A DNA stretch of 64,000 nucleotides, taken from contig DBML01000016.1 in assembly GCA_002298915.1 (NCBI GenBank), positions 1 through 64,000 of the forward strand, written 5' to 3'. The position numbers and the translations under genes are program-made. Of the stretch, positions 17,052-25,877 are shown piece by piece (within the stretch, counting starts at the first letter, position 1; every line of letters begins with the position of its first letter). This DNA comes from Clostridium sp. UBA699 (GTDB taxonomy: Bacteria; Bacillota; Clostridia; Clostridiales; Clostridiaceae). The notes beneath the pieces are model-generated. The model did no database searches. It was not told where the DNA came from and saw only the letters and a program-made list of their open reading frames with translations.

Positions 17052-19100
17052 TTAACCCCCAGAAGATTCATTAAACCCCTTTGTAACTGCTATATTGTAT
17101 GCATTAAATGCTTGATTTGCTTGTTTATATGTCGGATTCTTACCTCTGCTCAGAATTGTTCCAATTGAGAATAAAAGACTTCGTTGCCATGATTGAAGAT
17201 TATTTGTTTCCTTTGCCCATTTTGAAATCGAAAACCAAGTATTAGCCGGTACATTTTTTACTTTCTCAATGACTTCTTTCTCTTCTTCTGTTGGCGAATT
17301 AATACCGCTAGGAACACTACTAACTGAGGATGCTCTTTTAAGCGAAATCAATTCATCTTCCAATTCTTTACTAACCATATATTCCGTATCCCTTAATGTC
17401 TCCCAGCATTTTTTGTTTTTACACCATTCTCCAATATTTGCTCCGTTAGGAGAATCTACGATATGTTTATGAACCAGTCTAGAAATATATATTATTTCAT
17501 GTCTAATTGCATCAGTAAGGCATTGATTCTGCCAAATATAATCCATGTCGATTCTCTGTGAAGTTTTATTTGATAAAAACGCAATAGTATAGGTAACAAT
17601 ATTTGCTCGGTATCCACCATAATTCTGTACCTGAACTAATCTTTCAGTTTCTTTAAATAATATTGCTTTCGCTATTAAATGTTCATAATACTTTACACCT
17701 AGCGTTAAATTTCCTCTTTCTTTTAATCTCAATGTGAATTTTTTAAAGTTTTTTTGACCTCCTTCACTCACATGGTATGGCAATTGATCCCATGAATTCT
17801 CATACTTAGCCAAGTCTGTTTTCGAAAAAAGAGGATGCTCTTCCTTGAATTGTTTCTTTCTCAGAGCAGTTGATTGCTTGGATAGAATTTCAGCATATTG
17901 CCCTCTTGCCCTTTCATAAAACCAATTGAGAGAGTTCGATCCGTTTTGTAAAGGAGTCCAAATCGTCCTCGAAAGTTCTTCAATTTTTCTATGAAATGGA
18001 TCATTTGCTGAAAAATCAGCAGTCTGAATCTTATTTTGAGTATTTGCGAATGTTGAAATTCTGGATATAATTTCATTCGCATCTCTAGAATCTTTTATTA
18101 CAGAAAGTTTCATCTGAACATAAACATTGCATAGATCCACTTGATTCTTTTTGTCCTTAGTGGAATTAAAAATCGAAGCCGTAGTCTGTCCTCCATTCAC
18201 TATTTGCATGTCTTTAATTTTCTTTATTGATGGTTTTCCGTTGCTATCTCTGCTTATTTCAACACTCTCAGCAGTCACAGATATACCATTATTATATGCT
18301 AAAAACATATCCGGTTCCTCTTGAAGTGTATTCTTCATTCCTTTATTCACTTGTCCTTTTGCTTGTAAAAATGACCGTACATTTCGTTCTAAAAGACGTG
18401 GTCCATACTCTTTATATAACTCGGATAAAATCTTTCCAGGTACTATTGCAAGGTAGACACAATATTTATCACTACTAATATTTTCTAGACATTCTATTGT
18501 TGTATTATATTTTTCAAGAAAATCAATCTCAACTACCTCCCTCAATTTTCCTGAGTTATAACAACGGTATAACCTTTCAATATCCCAAATATTGAAAGAT
18601 ATATCTACCCCTTCTATTGTGATATTGTTAAATTCTATTTTTTTCACTATTCCATTCGTTAAAGCTACAATCCTTACATTTCTAATCTTATCTTTTTGAT
18701 TATAGATTTCTGATGCAAAACCATATGTATCGGTATCTTTTTTAAAAGATTCATACAAGTCATTAATTGCTTTCCTATAGAGCTGAATTGCTCGCTTTAA
18801 ACAAGCATCAATATCCGAACGCGACAAAGTTTTGAGCTCACCTGATTCAATAAAGTCACTCACATACAAATCAATGCTATCAAATTCTTCGGATATACTA
18901 TATCCATTCATTTGTAAACCATGACCCCTAAAAGGACATATAACGGTATCCTCAACTTCACCTATATCTTCAAGATATTCCAGCATAATATTTGTGTAAA
19001 AGTCCTCAAGTTCAAAATTATTTACATCATTCTCTTTAGCAATTATGACCTGCTGGTATAAATCAGAAGCAAATTCTTGTAAACCAATATCGATACTCAA
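17052..19100 (-). CDS. AIPR-family (abortive infection phage resistance) protein
   Basis: 682 residues. The AIPR domain (PF10592) signature is plain: YGPRLLERNVRSFLQAKGQVNKG, FLAYNNGISVTAE, then IVNGGQTTASIFNS near residue 300, and FANTQNKIQTADFSAND. AIPR proteins were named from lactococcal abortive-infection factors and recur beside restriction-modification genes; their biochemistry is unsettled. Encoded between drmMII-like and drmE-like genes. TTG 19100 is chosen because AGAGGTGAT, which overlaps the upstream stop, precedes it by six bases; a GTG at 19109 would use that site as coding sequence. Confidence 0.85.
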   Translation of the reverse strand: MSIDIGLQEFASDLYQQVIIAKENDVNNFELEDFYTNIMLEYLEDIGEVEDTVICPFRGHGLQMNGYSISEEFDSIDLYVSDFIESGELKTLSRSDIDACLKRAIQLYRKAINDLYESFKKDTDTYGFASEIYNQKDKIRNVRIVALTNGIVKKIEFNNITIEGVDISFNIWDIERLYRCYNSGKLREVVEIDFLEKYNTTIECLENISSDKYCVYLAIVPGKILSELYKEYGPRLLERNVRSFLQAKGQVNKGMKNTLQEEPDMFLAYNNGISVTAESVEISRDSNGKPSIKKIKDMQIVNGGQTTASIFNSTKDKKNQVDLCNVYVQMKLSVIKDSRDANEIISRISTFANTQNKIQTADFSANDPFHRKIEELSRTIWTPLQNGSNSLNWFYERARGQYAEILSKQSTALRKKQFKEEHPLFSKTDLAKYENSWDQLPYHVSEGGQKNFKKFTLRLKERGNLTLGVKYYEHLIAKAILFKETERLVQVQNYGGYRANIVTYTIAFLSNKTSQRIDMDYIWQNQCLTDAIRHEIIYISRLVHKHIVDSPNGANIGEWCKNKKCWETLRDTEYMVSKELEDELISLKRASSVSSVPSGINSPTEEEKEVIEKVKNVPANTWFSISKWAKETNNLQSWQRSLLFSIGTILSRGKNPTYKQANQAFNAYNIAVTKGFNESSGG

Positions 19101-19101
19101 C

Positions 19102-20337
19102 TTAATCACCTCTAACTAGCACTTTTTTTATAGCTTCTGCAATTCCTTTAGCCATTAAGGGAGGTACTGCATTACCAATTTGAACAAATTTTGCGGTTCT
19201 AGGCCCTTCAAAAAAATAATTATCGGGAAAGGATTGAATTCTAGCAGCTTCACGCACCGAAATTGAACGACACTGTTTAATTTCTGGATGGATAAAGTGA
19301 TGTCCGTCTTTGGAAATATGAGCTATCATTGTATGAGAACAAGGCAAATCTGATGCCAACACTTTAAATCTATCCAAAAATGAATTAGTGTTTTTATGGG
19401 TAACTAGTCTTGCCGGCAGATCGGTATACTTTAATCTTTGATGTCCGTCATTCCATTTATCAATGGCGATTTTATAAATTTCAAGATCCCTTTCATTATG
19501 TTTTCTGCAAACATGGAGTGAAAGCTTATCCTTCTCATTCCTAATCCCGCTCCAATTTAAATAATCATTTGGAACTTCAGTATACTCGTTCTTTTCTTGT
19601 CCAGGAGATAGTGTAGAAAGGTCTCTCAAAATATCATTTACTGTTGCTGCGACCTTAATTGAATCGAATTTTGGATATTTGAGTTTTTTTTCTTTTTTCC
19701 AACCGATAATTATTATTCTTTTTCTATGTTGTAAAACTCCAAAGTCAGCAGCATCTACTGGCTTAGCGTCTACCTCATATCCCACTTTTTTCATACAAAT
19801 AATTATGTCATTAAGTATTTCGCCGCCTTTTGCAGTAATTATTCCTGGTACATTTTCAAATACGAACATATCAGGCTGATATCGTTTTAAAAATTTTACA
19901 TACTGCTTATAAAGGTAATTTCTCGGATCATTCTCCATTCCATTTTCATCTCTGGCTCTTCCAGCCAATGAATAAGCTTGACAAGGAGGCCCTCCAACAA
20001 TCAAGTCTACCCCCTTCATTTTTCTTTTTTTCATAATTGAATCAATATTTTCGAATATCAATTCAGTTGTTTCATCAGATATTTCTTTATTCATAACCGA
20101 ATTAAGCATTTCTTTAGGTATCGAATTATATAGTTCATCCTGTGAAATTTTACCTGTTACATAATCATAATAAGTATCAAGTTTTCCATGTTCTTTTAAG
20201 TAATAATAACATGTTCTGGTTTTTAATGTTAATGAAGCATAGTGATTCATTTCAATATGTGCAATAGGTTCGAATCCAGCTGAAACAAATCCATCAGAAA
20301 GACCACCAGCTCCAGCAAACAAGTCAATAAAATTCAT
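19102..20337 (-). CDS. drmMII: C5 cytosine-specific DNA methyltransferase (DrmMII-like)
   Basis: 411 residues with the ordered m5C motifs: I, FIDLFAGAGGLSDGF at the N-terminus; IV, GGPPCQAYS near residue 117 with the nucleophilic Cys; VI, FENVPG near 161; VIII, LQHRKRIIIIG; IX, REAARIQSFPDNY; X, VQIGNAVPPLMA. It methylates cytosine in a host recognition sequence so that the operon's DrmAB machinery spares self DNA. It heads the island operon and its promoter must lie in the AT-rich gap to the right. Start ATG 20337 has GAAGGAG at a good distance. Class 2 DISARM is defined by this enzyme type. Confidence 0.92.
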   Translation of the reverse strand: MNFIDLFAGAGGLSDGFVSAGFEPIAHIEMNHYASLTLKTRTCYYYLKEHGKLDTYYDYVTGKISQDELYNSIPKEMLNSVMNKEISDETTELIFENIDSIMKKRKMKGVDLIVGGPPCQAYSLAGRARDENGMENDPRNYLYKQYVKFLKRYQPDMFVFENVPGIITAKGGEILNDIIICMKKVGYEVDAKPVDAADFGVLQHRKRIIIIGWKKEKKLKYPKFDSIKVAATVNDILRDLSTLSPGQEKNEYTEVPNDYLNWSGIRNEKDKLSLHVCRKHNERDLEIYKIAIDKWNDGHQRLKYTDLPARLVTHKNTNSFLDRFKVLASDLPCSHTMIAHISKDGHHFIHPEIKQCRSISVREAARIQSFPDNYFFEGPRTAKFVQIGNAVPPLMAKGIAEAIKKVLVRGD

Positions 20338-20676
20338 AAATAGCTCCTTCATTTATTTCCATATTTTCCAATAGTTGCGATTATTTTTTCTTTAAATGTT
20401 AGTACTGAATATATATTCTACAATATAGTTTCTCTATCCTGTCATTTTACTTTTTGATGTAGATTTTGTCTTTTCAATGACTTAAACATTAGCATTATAT
20501 ATTGCTTCATTTTAGGATGTTATTCTGGAAACGTATTGTGTGATCTCTTGATACGCAATGATAGTAACCAACGTATTTCAAGATAGTAAATCATCCTTTA
20601 AAATATCCTTATCTCCTATTTTACTACGTTCTTTTCCATATTGCACCATTTCACGCTGGTTTTGATTTAAAAATGT
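20338..20676. other. AT-rich intergenic region at the right edge of the defence island
   Basis: About 340 bases without a convincing gene. Base composition matches the island rather than the GC-richer modD remnant beyond it. It must hold the leftward promoter for the methyltransferase operon; a TATAAT-like hexamer occurs around 20493-20500 on the minus strand, but without a good -35 partner. No inverted repeat, tRNA or att-like duplication was found by eye. Confidence 0.5.
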
Positions 20677-20722
20677 AAAAGACTGGCACCCTATGCCTAT
20701 AAAGCCGTTCGGTTCCAGTCCT
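20677..20722 (-). terminator. Terminator downstream of the modD pseudogene
   Basis: Leftward GACTGGAACC ... GGGTGCCAGTC followed by TTTTACATTTTT. Good stem plus U tract, 13 bases beyond the old modD stop. Confidence 0.75.
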
Positions 20723-20734
20723 TAGATTTCGACA

Positions 20735-21578
20735 TTAGATCCTCTCAATCACCGTGCCAATATCAACCGGCTTCCCATAGTACACTGCCGAAGTTACTAT
20801 GGCGTCTATCCCTGTTTCAGCGTATTCCACTGCATTACCTTTGTTTATACCCCCTGCGGCCAGAATAACGACATCCGGTTTGAGCCCCCTGAGCACCTTC
20901 ACGGCCTCCTTCAGCTCTAGGCAGCCGAGCTTGTCAAACTGTATTCCGTCTGCCCCGGCCCTGCATATTTCTACAGCATTCTGAAGGTTCTCCACCTCCA
21001 CAAACACCCTGTTCTCGCAGGACTTGGCCTTAATGCTTTCCATCTGACCGATCAGGCCCTCAACTCCATCCATGAAAGCCAGATGCTGCGTGAATATCAG
21101 TACCGATTCCGAAAGACCGAGCCTGTGGGGCAGGCCTCCCCCTGAAATAAACAGCTTTGATCGCCAGCTCCTTCGTGCTTGAGAAACACTTCCTCGTCGT
21201 GACAAGCTGAACCCTCGGGTTCGCCGAGTGTATCCTGCCGATAAGCCGTCCGGTCCTTGTCGCGATGCCGGACGCATTTTCCAGTATGTTCATCGAAACC
21301 TTCCATGCCATGTGTAGGTTTTCCGAGCTTCCCTCGCCCTCAAGGATCACGGTCCCCGGTGCAACCGGCGTTCCCGAGATTACAAAGCTCAACGGCATAA
21401 CATCGAGCTTGAGGAACACCCTGGCAGCCTCCTCCGTGCCTCAGATTATAGCCTCTTCCCTGCAGACGAACTTTATCCTTCCTTTCCGGTTCCCTATGTT
21501 CAGGATACGGCTGGTCAGATCGATGTAAGGCACATCCTCTTTTATGAATTTCTATTTCGTCTCAACCGAGATATACAT
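20735..21578 (-). pseudogene. modD: Decayed ModD / nicotinate-nucleotide pyrophosphorylase-like gene
   Basis: Assembling frames gives a ModD-type quinolinate phosphoribosyltransferase-like protein: VPYIDLTSRILNIG, GTEEAARVFLKLDVMP, ASGIATRTGRLIGRI, TTRKCFSSTKELAIKAV, then SGGGLPHRLGLSESVLIF and DGIQFDKLGCLEL to ILAAGGIN. It is broken three times: TAG at codon 9 of the ATG at 21578, TGA just before GTEEAARV (about 21436-21440), and a frameshift near 21143-21150 between KAVYF and SGGGLPHR. No molybdate transport genes adjoin it. ModD members are linked to molybdenum use with unclear chemistry. Confidence 0.85.
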
Positions 21579-21649
21579 AATTGCTTGATCCCTCAAAAAA
21601 ATCAACTCATAACAGCCCGAAGGTTTTGTAATCGTCGACTTTCGCGCAG

Positions 21650-22108
21650 CTATCTTACCGGATTGTCCCTGATGTACTCCTCCAGCATATCCGCCGCACG
21701 CATGACTAGCTCCCCGCAGGGCCGCCTCAAGTAGTAGGCTTCAGTCCTCTCCTCTGGAACAGGGCTGTCCGTTCCCTCCGGCAGCTCAAGGAGCTCCCTG
21801 CATATTATAGATCCGTTCTTTTCCCTGAACTTCGAGGCCAGCGACTGTATCCGCTCGTAGTGCTCTGCCTTAGCTTCGCTGTCCTTTGAGTCATAATCGC
21901 CGTATATCATACCTGCAACCATGAACATGCCTGTGACCGCCCCGCAGACCTCCCTTAGCCTGCCCATGCCACCACCGAAGGATGAAGAGAGCCTGAGCGC
22001 CGCCTCCAGCTCCATCCCCGTCTCCTCGCAGAACGCCGCATAGACGGACTGCGCGCAGTTATACCCCTTCTCAAACAGTTCACTTGACATTTCAGAATGA
22101 CTTCCCAT
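21650..22108 (-). CDS. C-GCAxxG-C-C family protein (redox-active/metal-binding)
   Basis: 152 residues carrying the family pattern: GYNCAQSVYAAF, then FGGGMGRLREVCGAVTGMFM, a Cys at SIICRELL, and RRPCGELV near the C-terminus. These Cys positions define the C_GCAxxG_C_C family (TIGR01909), common in anaerobes and presumed to bind metal or act in electron transfer; no activity is established. GGAGG precedes the ATG. It lies 29 bp after the AI-2E-like transporter gene on the same strand, so the two may be co-transcribed. Confidence 0.88.
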   Translation of the reverse strand: MGSHSEMSSELFEKGYNCAQSVYAAFCEETGMELEAALRLSSSFGGGMGRLREVCGAVTGMFMVAGMIYGDYDSKDSEAKAEHYERIQSLASKFREKNGSIICRELLELPEGTDSPVPEERTEAYYLRRPCGELVMRAADMLEEYIRDNPVR

Positions 22109-22137
22109 ATTTGTTTCCTCCCATCATATGCAAATGA

Positions 22138-23277
22138 TTATTCCGATTCCCCCGAGCTGCTCTCCTTCTCCTCGAGCCTCCTGTTTATGAGGTCCTTCAT
22201 CAGCGAATAGCACACAGCAGCGGTCGGCACGCCTATGACCAGGCCCACCACTCCGAAAAGCGCGCTCCCGACGACAACCGCGAAGATTACCCAAATGCCC
22301 GGCAGGCCTATGGCGCTGCCTACGATGCGCGGCTGTATGAAGTTCCCGTCGATCTGCTGCAGGACCAGTATGAAGACCAGGAAGACGAGAGCCTTGACAG
22401 GCGTGTCCATGAAGATGATGAAGGCGCTCAGGCATGCACCGATGACCGGTCCGAAGGCCGGAATTATGTTCATAGTGCCCTGTATTACGCTGACAAGCAG
22501 CGCGTAGGGTATCCCCAGCACAGTAAGGCCTATGAAGCACAGCACGCCCATTACCGTTGAATCTATTAGCGTCCCCTTTATGAAGCGTCCGAAGGTGTGG
22601 TTAGTCCTGCTGGCGACCTTCATCGTGACCGCCATACACCTGTCGGGAAGGAAAGCCCTCAGAGCCTCCTTCGTCTGGGATATCAAACTATCCTTGCTCG
22701 ACAGCATGTAGATCGAAACTATGAAACCTATCAGGATGCTGAATATGCTGCTTGTCACCCCGATTATGTAGCCCAGAACCCCCTGGAGCATGTTGCTGAG
22801 CGTTGTCGCCGCCTGCTGCATTATGTTCGTCCAGGTGCTGCCTACCTGCGTGCCCAGAAGGCTGCCCAGATTGTAGCGGGCTATTATGTCGTTGAATATG
22901 TTCTGCACCGACACAAGGTAGGCCGGTATCTTCTGAACGAACTGGTTGACGCTACTCCCGAGCTGGGGGATCATGAACCAGACGATAAGGAAAATGCCTA
23001 TGAACACGGATACGTAGGTTGAAAGCAGTGCGAGCGCATCGGTCCATCTCCTCAGCTTCCCGCCCTTCTTCGCCAGCCTCCCGAACACCTTCTCCCTGTA
23101 GAACTGGTAAGGTATGTTCAGCACGAAGGCTATGGCGATGCCGTATATAAACGGGAGAATGATCCCGAACAGGTACCCAAGCGCCCCCAGCACTGCTGAG
23201 TAGTGGTTGAGCGCCATGAACAGGACAACAGTGTACGTTATTACTAGCAGGATGGTTTTTATCTTGAATTTCTCCAT
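22138..23277 (-). CDS. AI-2E family transporter-like membrane protein
   Basis: 379 residues with about seven or eight TM segments. Typical family features: LGYLFGIILPFIYGIAIAF at the N-terminus, the amphipathic central region with FVQKIPAYL and NMLQGVLGYI, and the C-terminal ALLVSVIQGTMNIIPAFGPVIG, the conserved INxIPxxGP block. The family (TqsA/YdiK/PerM) includes exporters of autoinducer-2, sodium or unknown solutes; the substrate here cannot be decided. The tail is acidic/Ser-rich. Good GGAGG ribosome binding site. Confidence 0.88.
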   Translation of the reverse strand: MEKFKIKTILLVITYTVVLFMALNHYSAVLGALGYLFGIILPFIYGIAIAFVLNIPYQFYREKVFGRLAKKGGKLRRWTDALALLSTYVSVFIGIFLIVWFMIPQLGSSVNQFVQKIPAYLVSVQNIFNDIIARYNLGSLLGTQVGSTWTNIMQQAATTLSNMLQGVLGYIIGVTSSIFSILIGFIVSIYMLSSKDSLISQTKEALRAFLPDRCMAVTMKVASRTNHTFGRFIKGTLIDSTVMGVLCFIGLTVLGIPYALLVSVIQGTMNIIPAFGPVIGACLSAFIIFMDTPVKALVFLVFILVLQQIDGNFIQPRIVGSAIGLPGIWVIFAVVVGSALFGVVGLVIGVPTAAVCYSLMKDLINRRLEEKESSSGESE

Positions 23278-23307
23278 TAAATTTCCTCCTTGGATTATGC
23301 CTTCATT

Positions 23308-23688
23308 TTAGCCGTCGTAGGGAACAAGGCTCTTCTTCAGATTCCTAATGCCTCCTCTGGGGTTCTCCACGTCGCCACGATACCTCGGGATCAGGTGGAC
23401 ATGGAGGTGCATGACAGTCTGCCCTGCCGCCTCCCCGATGTTTACGCCAACGTTGTAGCCGTCGGGCTTAAGCCTGACCTCCAGCAAAGCCCTGGCTTCA
23501 TGGAGCAGGTCGTAAATGGCCGCCACCTCCTCCTGGGTCGCCTCGAAGAAGCTCCTGAAATGCCTCTTGGGGATCACCAGAACGTGCCCTTCGTTCACCG
23601 GAAACGCGTCGTATATGGCGAAGGCCAGTTCGTTCTCTGCCACGAACCTGTCCTTCGAATCTATGCAGTCGCAGAATATGCAGTTCAT
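23308..23688 (-). CDS. HIT-family nucleotide hydrolase/transferase
   Basis: 126 residues. NCIFCDCI near the N-terminus holds the Cys pair of the HINT zinc-like site, and HLHVHLIPR is the histidine triad catalytic motif (HxHxHxx). HIT proteins of this branch hydrolyse AMP-lysine-like or dinucleoside phosphates; the physiological substrate is unknown. ATG 23688 follows GGGGGAGGAG by six bases; an ATG six codons earlier overlaps that site. Lies between the ferritin-like and AI-2E-like genes. Confidence 0.92.
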   Translation of the reverse strand: MNCIFCDCIDSKDRFVAENELAFAIYDAFPVNEGHVLVIPKRHFRSFFEATQEEVAAIYDLLHEARALLEVRLKPDGYNVGVNIGEAAGQTVMHLHVHLIPRYRGDVENPRGGIRNLKKSLVPYDG

Positions 23689-23718
23689 TCCAGTCTCCTC
23701 CCCCATGCGCAGAAGGCA

Positions 23719-23734
23719 CCCTGCAGCTGCAGGG
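23719..23734. repeat. 16-bp perfect palindrome
   Basis: CCCTGCAGCTGCAGGG between the HIT and ferritin-like genes; self-complementary with no loop and no U tract, so a protein-binding site or simple cruciform rather than a clear terminator. Confidence 0.4.
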
Positions 23735-23753
23735 CACCTCCGTAAAATCGCTC

Positions 23754-24062
23754 TTACTTTTTCTTCTGCTTTGCTATCTCGGCTTCAACTTCCTTGGCGC
23801 CTTCCGCGTAGAACTTCTCCTCGTCCGGGGCCAGCTCCTTGAGCAGCCTGAGGAATTCGCCCGCGTGCACCCTCTCCTCGTCTGCTATGTCCTTCAGGAC
23901 CTCCGCCGCAAGCTCGTTGTCAGTGGACTCCGCCAGCTGCATGTACATCTGGACAGCTTCGTACTCAGCCGAAACCATGAAACGTATAGCTCTTATGAGC
24001 TCCTCCTCGGTAAGCTTGCGCTCCTTTGCAAGCCCTGCAAAAGGGTTCCCGAAATCAGGCAT
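23754..24062 (-). CDS. Ferritin-like (encapsulated-ferritin/rubrerythrin type) protein
   Basis: 102 residues, two-helix ferritin-like half-bundle. Metal ligands appear in SAEYEAVQMYMQ (Glu) and DEERVHAGEFLRLL (Glu, His). Short proteins of this kind, including encapsulin cargo ferritins, pair two subunits to build a di-iron ferroxidase site. No encapsulin shell gene is in the window, and there is no clear encapsulation signal at the Lys-rich C-terminus. Start ATG 24062 has GGAGGTG upstream. Lies in a run of redox/oxygen-tolerance genes with the CoA-disulfide reductase. Confidence 0.78.
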   Translation of the reverse strand: MPDFGNPFAGLAKERKLTEEELIRAIRFMVSAEYEAVQMYMQLAESTDNELAAEVLKDIADEERVHAGEFLRLLKELAPDEEKFYAEGAKEVEAEIAKQKKK

Positions 24063-24145
24063 AAAAAGCACCTCCATCCGCATTTCTTCTTAAAACCATT
24101 ATATACCGAACTTTCTGCATTTACAATCGAGGTCGATCCCTCGGC

Positions 24146-25843
24146 CTAGTTGAAGTTGTACTCCGTCACTATCTTTTCCCTTCCGGTGACCATGTCCGTG
24201 TAGTACTCGTAAAGGCAGATCGCAAGGTAAGAGCCGGATATGTTGACCACGTTGTCGTAGCCCCTGCCCTGCAGCGCCATCACCGCGTTGTAGCTCCTCT
24301 GGCTCGAGCGGCAGTGGACGTATACGGGCACATCCCTCGGGATTTCGCCAAGCCTTCCCCTCAGCTCGCTAAGAGGTATGTTGACCGCGGTCTTAAGATG
24401 TCCGGCATCGTACTCCCTTCTCTCCCTGACGTCGACTATGAACGCGTTGCTCTCAACCAGCTCCCTCACCTTCGATACAGGGACCTGCCTGAACCTTCCG
24501 TAAAGGAGGTTGAGACCTACGAGCGCCGCCAGGTTGACGACGTCCTTCGCCGTCCCGAAGACCGGCGAATAGCACAGCTCCAGCTCCTTGAGGTCCTCCA
24601 GCGTCCCTCCCATGGTTATCATGGCGGCTATGACGTCCATCCGCTTGTCCACGGTCCCCTTGCCTATGGCCTGGGCCCCAAGGATCCTTCCCGTAGGATA
24701 CTCGTAGACTAGCTTGAAGTGCATAGGGTTGCTGCCAGGCATGAGGCCCACCTTGTCGCCTGGAATGACGTACGCGAAGTCGCAGGGGATCCCTGCGGCC
24801 TTTGCCGCCTTGAAGCTTAGACCCGTGGACGCAGCTCCCAGCTCGAAAACCTTGACCACCGAGGAGCCTATGACCCCCTTGCTGCTGCTCGGGATGCCGT
24901 ACATGTGGTCCGCAGCCGCCCTGGCCTGCCTCTGGGCAGGTCCCGCGAGAGCCAGCCTGGAAGGCTTGAGAGTCAGGCTGTTGTACACCTCTATGGCGTC
25001 GCCCACTGCGTAGATGTCACTGTCGCTCGTAAGGAAGTTGTGGTCAACCTTTATGCCGCCTGTGGCGCCGATCTCCAGCCCCGCATCCCTTGCAAGCCCC
25101 GTCTCCGGCGACACCCCTATCGCCATCACCACTGCCTTGGCCTCGACTGTCCTTCCTGACTGTAGCTCTATAGCCTCCGGCCCTATCCTCTTCACCCCGT
25201 CGTTCAGGATGAGCGTTATGCCGTTGTCGGTCAGCTCCTTGTGCAGTATCTGAGCCATGTCGAAATCGAAAGGCGCCATCACCTGGTCTGCGGACTCCAC
25301 CACGCTCACGTTCCTTCCCGCAAGCCTCAGGTTCTCCGCAACCTCGATGCCTATGAAGCCTCCCCCGACCACAGCTATGTCAGCTATGTTGTTGTCCTCA
25401 AGGTATCCCTGGAGCTTCTTTATGTCGACAACGTTCCTCACGGTGAACACGTTTGGCCCTGCTATGCCCTCGATGCTCCTCGGGAGGATCGCGTTCGCGC
25501 CCGGTGAAAGCACGAGCTTGTCGTAGGCTTCCTCGTACACCTCGTCCGTCGCAAGGTTCTTCACCTGGATCTTCTTCTCTCCCCTCAGGATCTTTACTAC
25601 CTCGCTGTTCACCCTGGCCTCTATGTCGTACTGCTTCTTGAACCTTTCAGGGCTCATCATGACCAGGTGGTCGCTGTCCTCCACAATGCCGCTCAGGTGG
25701 TACGGGAGCGAACAGTTGGAAAAAGAAACGTGCGGCCCCTTCTCGAAAATGACTATCTCTGCTGAAGCATCAAGCCTCCTGGCCCTTGCCGCAGCCGACG
25801 CTCCGCCGGCAACTCCTCCGACTACAAGAATTTTCTTACCCAT
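24146..25843 (-). CDS. CoA-disulfide reductase / NADH:polysulfide reductase with rhodanese domain
   Basis: 565 residues. FAD/NAD(P)H disulfide oxidoreductase: FAD motif VVGGVAGGASAAARARR at residue ~7, redox Cys44 in SFSNCSLPYHLSG, second dinucleotide motif VVGGGFIGIEVAENL near 155, and YAVGDAIEV near 275. A C-terminal rhodanese domain (~455-550) has VYVHCRSSQRSY with its own Cys near 511. The fusion is that of CoADR-Rhd/NPSR enzymes, which reduce CoA persulfide or polysulfide with NADH. The window also holds a separate rhodanese and a HesB gene, suggesting sulfane-sulfur metabolism. Confidence 0.92.
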   Translation of the reverse strand: MGKKILVVGGVAGGASAAARARRLDASAEIVIFEKGPHVSFSNCSLPYHLSGIVEDSDHLVMMSPERFKKQYDIEARVNSEVVKILRGEKKIQVKNLATDEVYEEAYDKLVLSPGANAILPRSIEGIAGPNVFTVRNVVDIKKLQGYLEDNNIADIAVVGGGFIGIEVAENLRLAGRNVSVVESADQVMAPFDFDMAQILHKELTDNGITLILNDGVKRIGPEAIELQSGRTVEAKAVVMAIGVSPETGLARDAGLEIGATGGIKVDHNFLTSDSDIYAVGDAIEVYNSLTLKPSRLALAGPAQRQARAAADHMYGIPSSSKGVIGSSVVKVFELGAASTGLSFKAAKAAGIPCDFAYVIPGDKVGLMPGSNPMHFKLVYEYPTGRILGAQAIGKGTVDKRMDVIAAMITMGGTLEDLKELELCYSPVFGTAKDVVNLAALVGLNLLYGRFRQVPVSKVRELVESNAFIVDVRERREYDAGHLKTAVNIPLSELRGRLGEIPRDVPVYVHCRSSQRSYNAVMALQGRGYDNVVNISGSYLAICLYEYYTDMVTGREKIVTEYNFN

Positions 25844-25877
25844 TAAAAGACCCCCTTGCGTTTATTATTTATTTGAT

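Noticed and set aside
6400..20735. Prophage or transposon carrying the defence genes
   Set aside because: No capsid, terminase, transposase, recombinase or terminal inverted repeats were found in or beside the island.
21430..21445. TGA in modD as a possible second selenocysteine codon
   Set aside because: The same gene also has a TAG and a frameshift, no known ModD family member uses Sec, and no SECIS-like hairpin was evident after the TGA.
23760..24062. Encapsulin nanocompartment system
   Set aside because: The ferritin-like gene fits a cargo protein, but no shell gene is in the window and no clear targeting peptide is visible.
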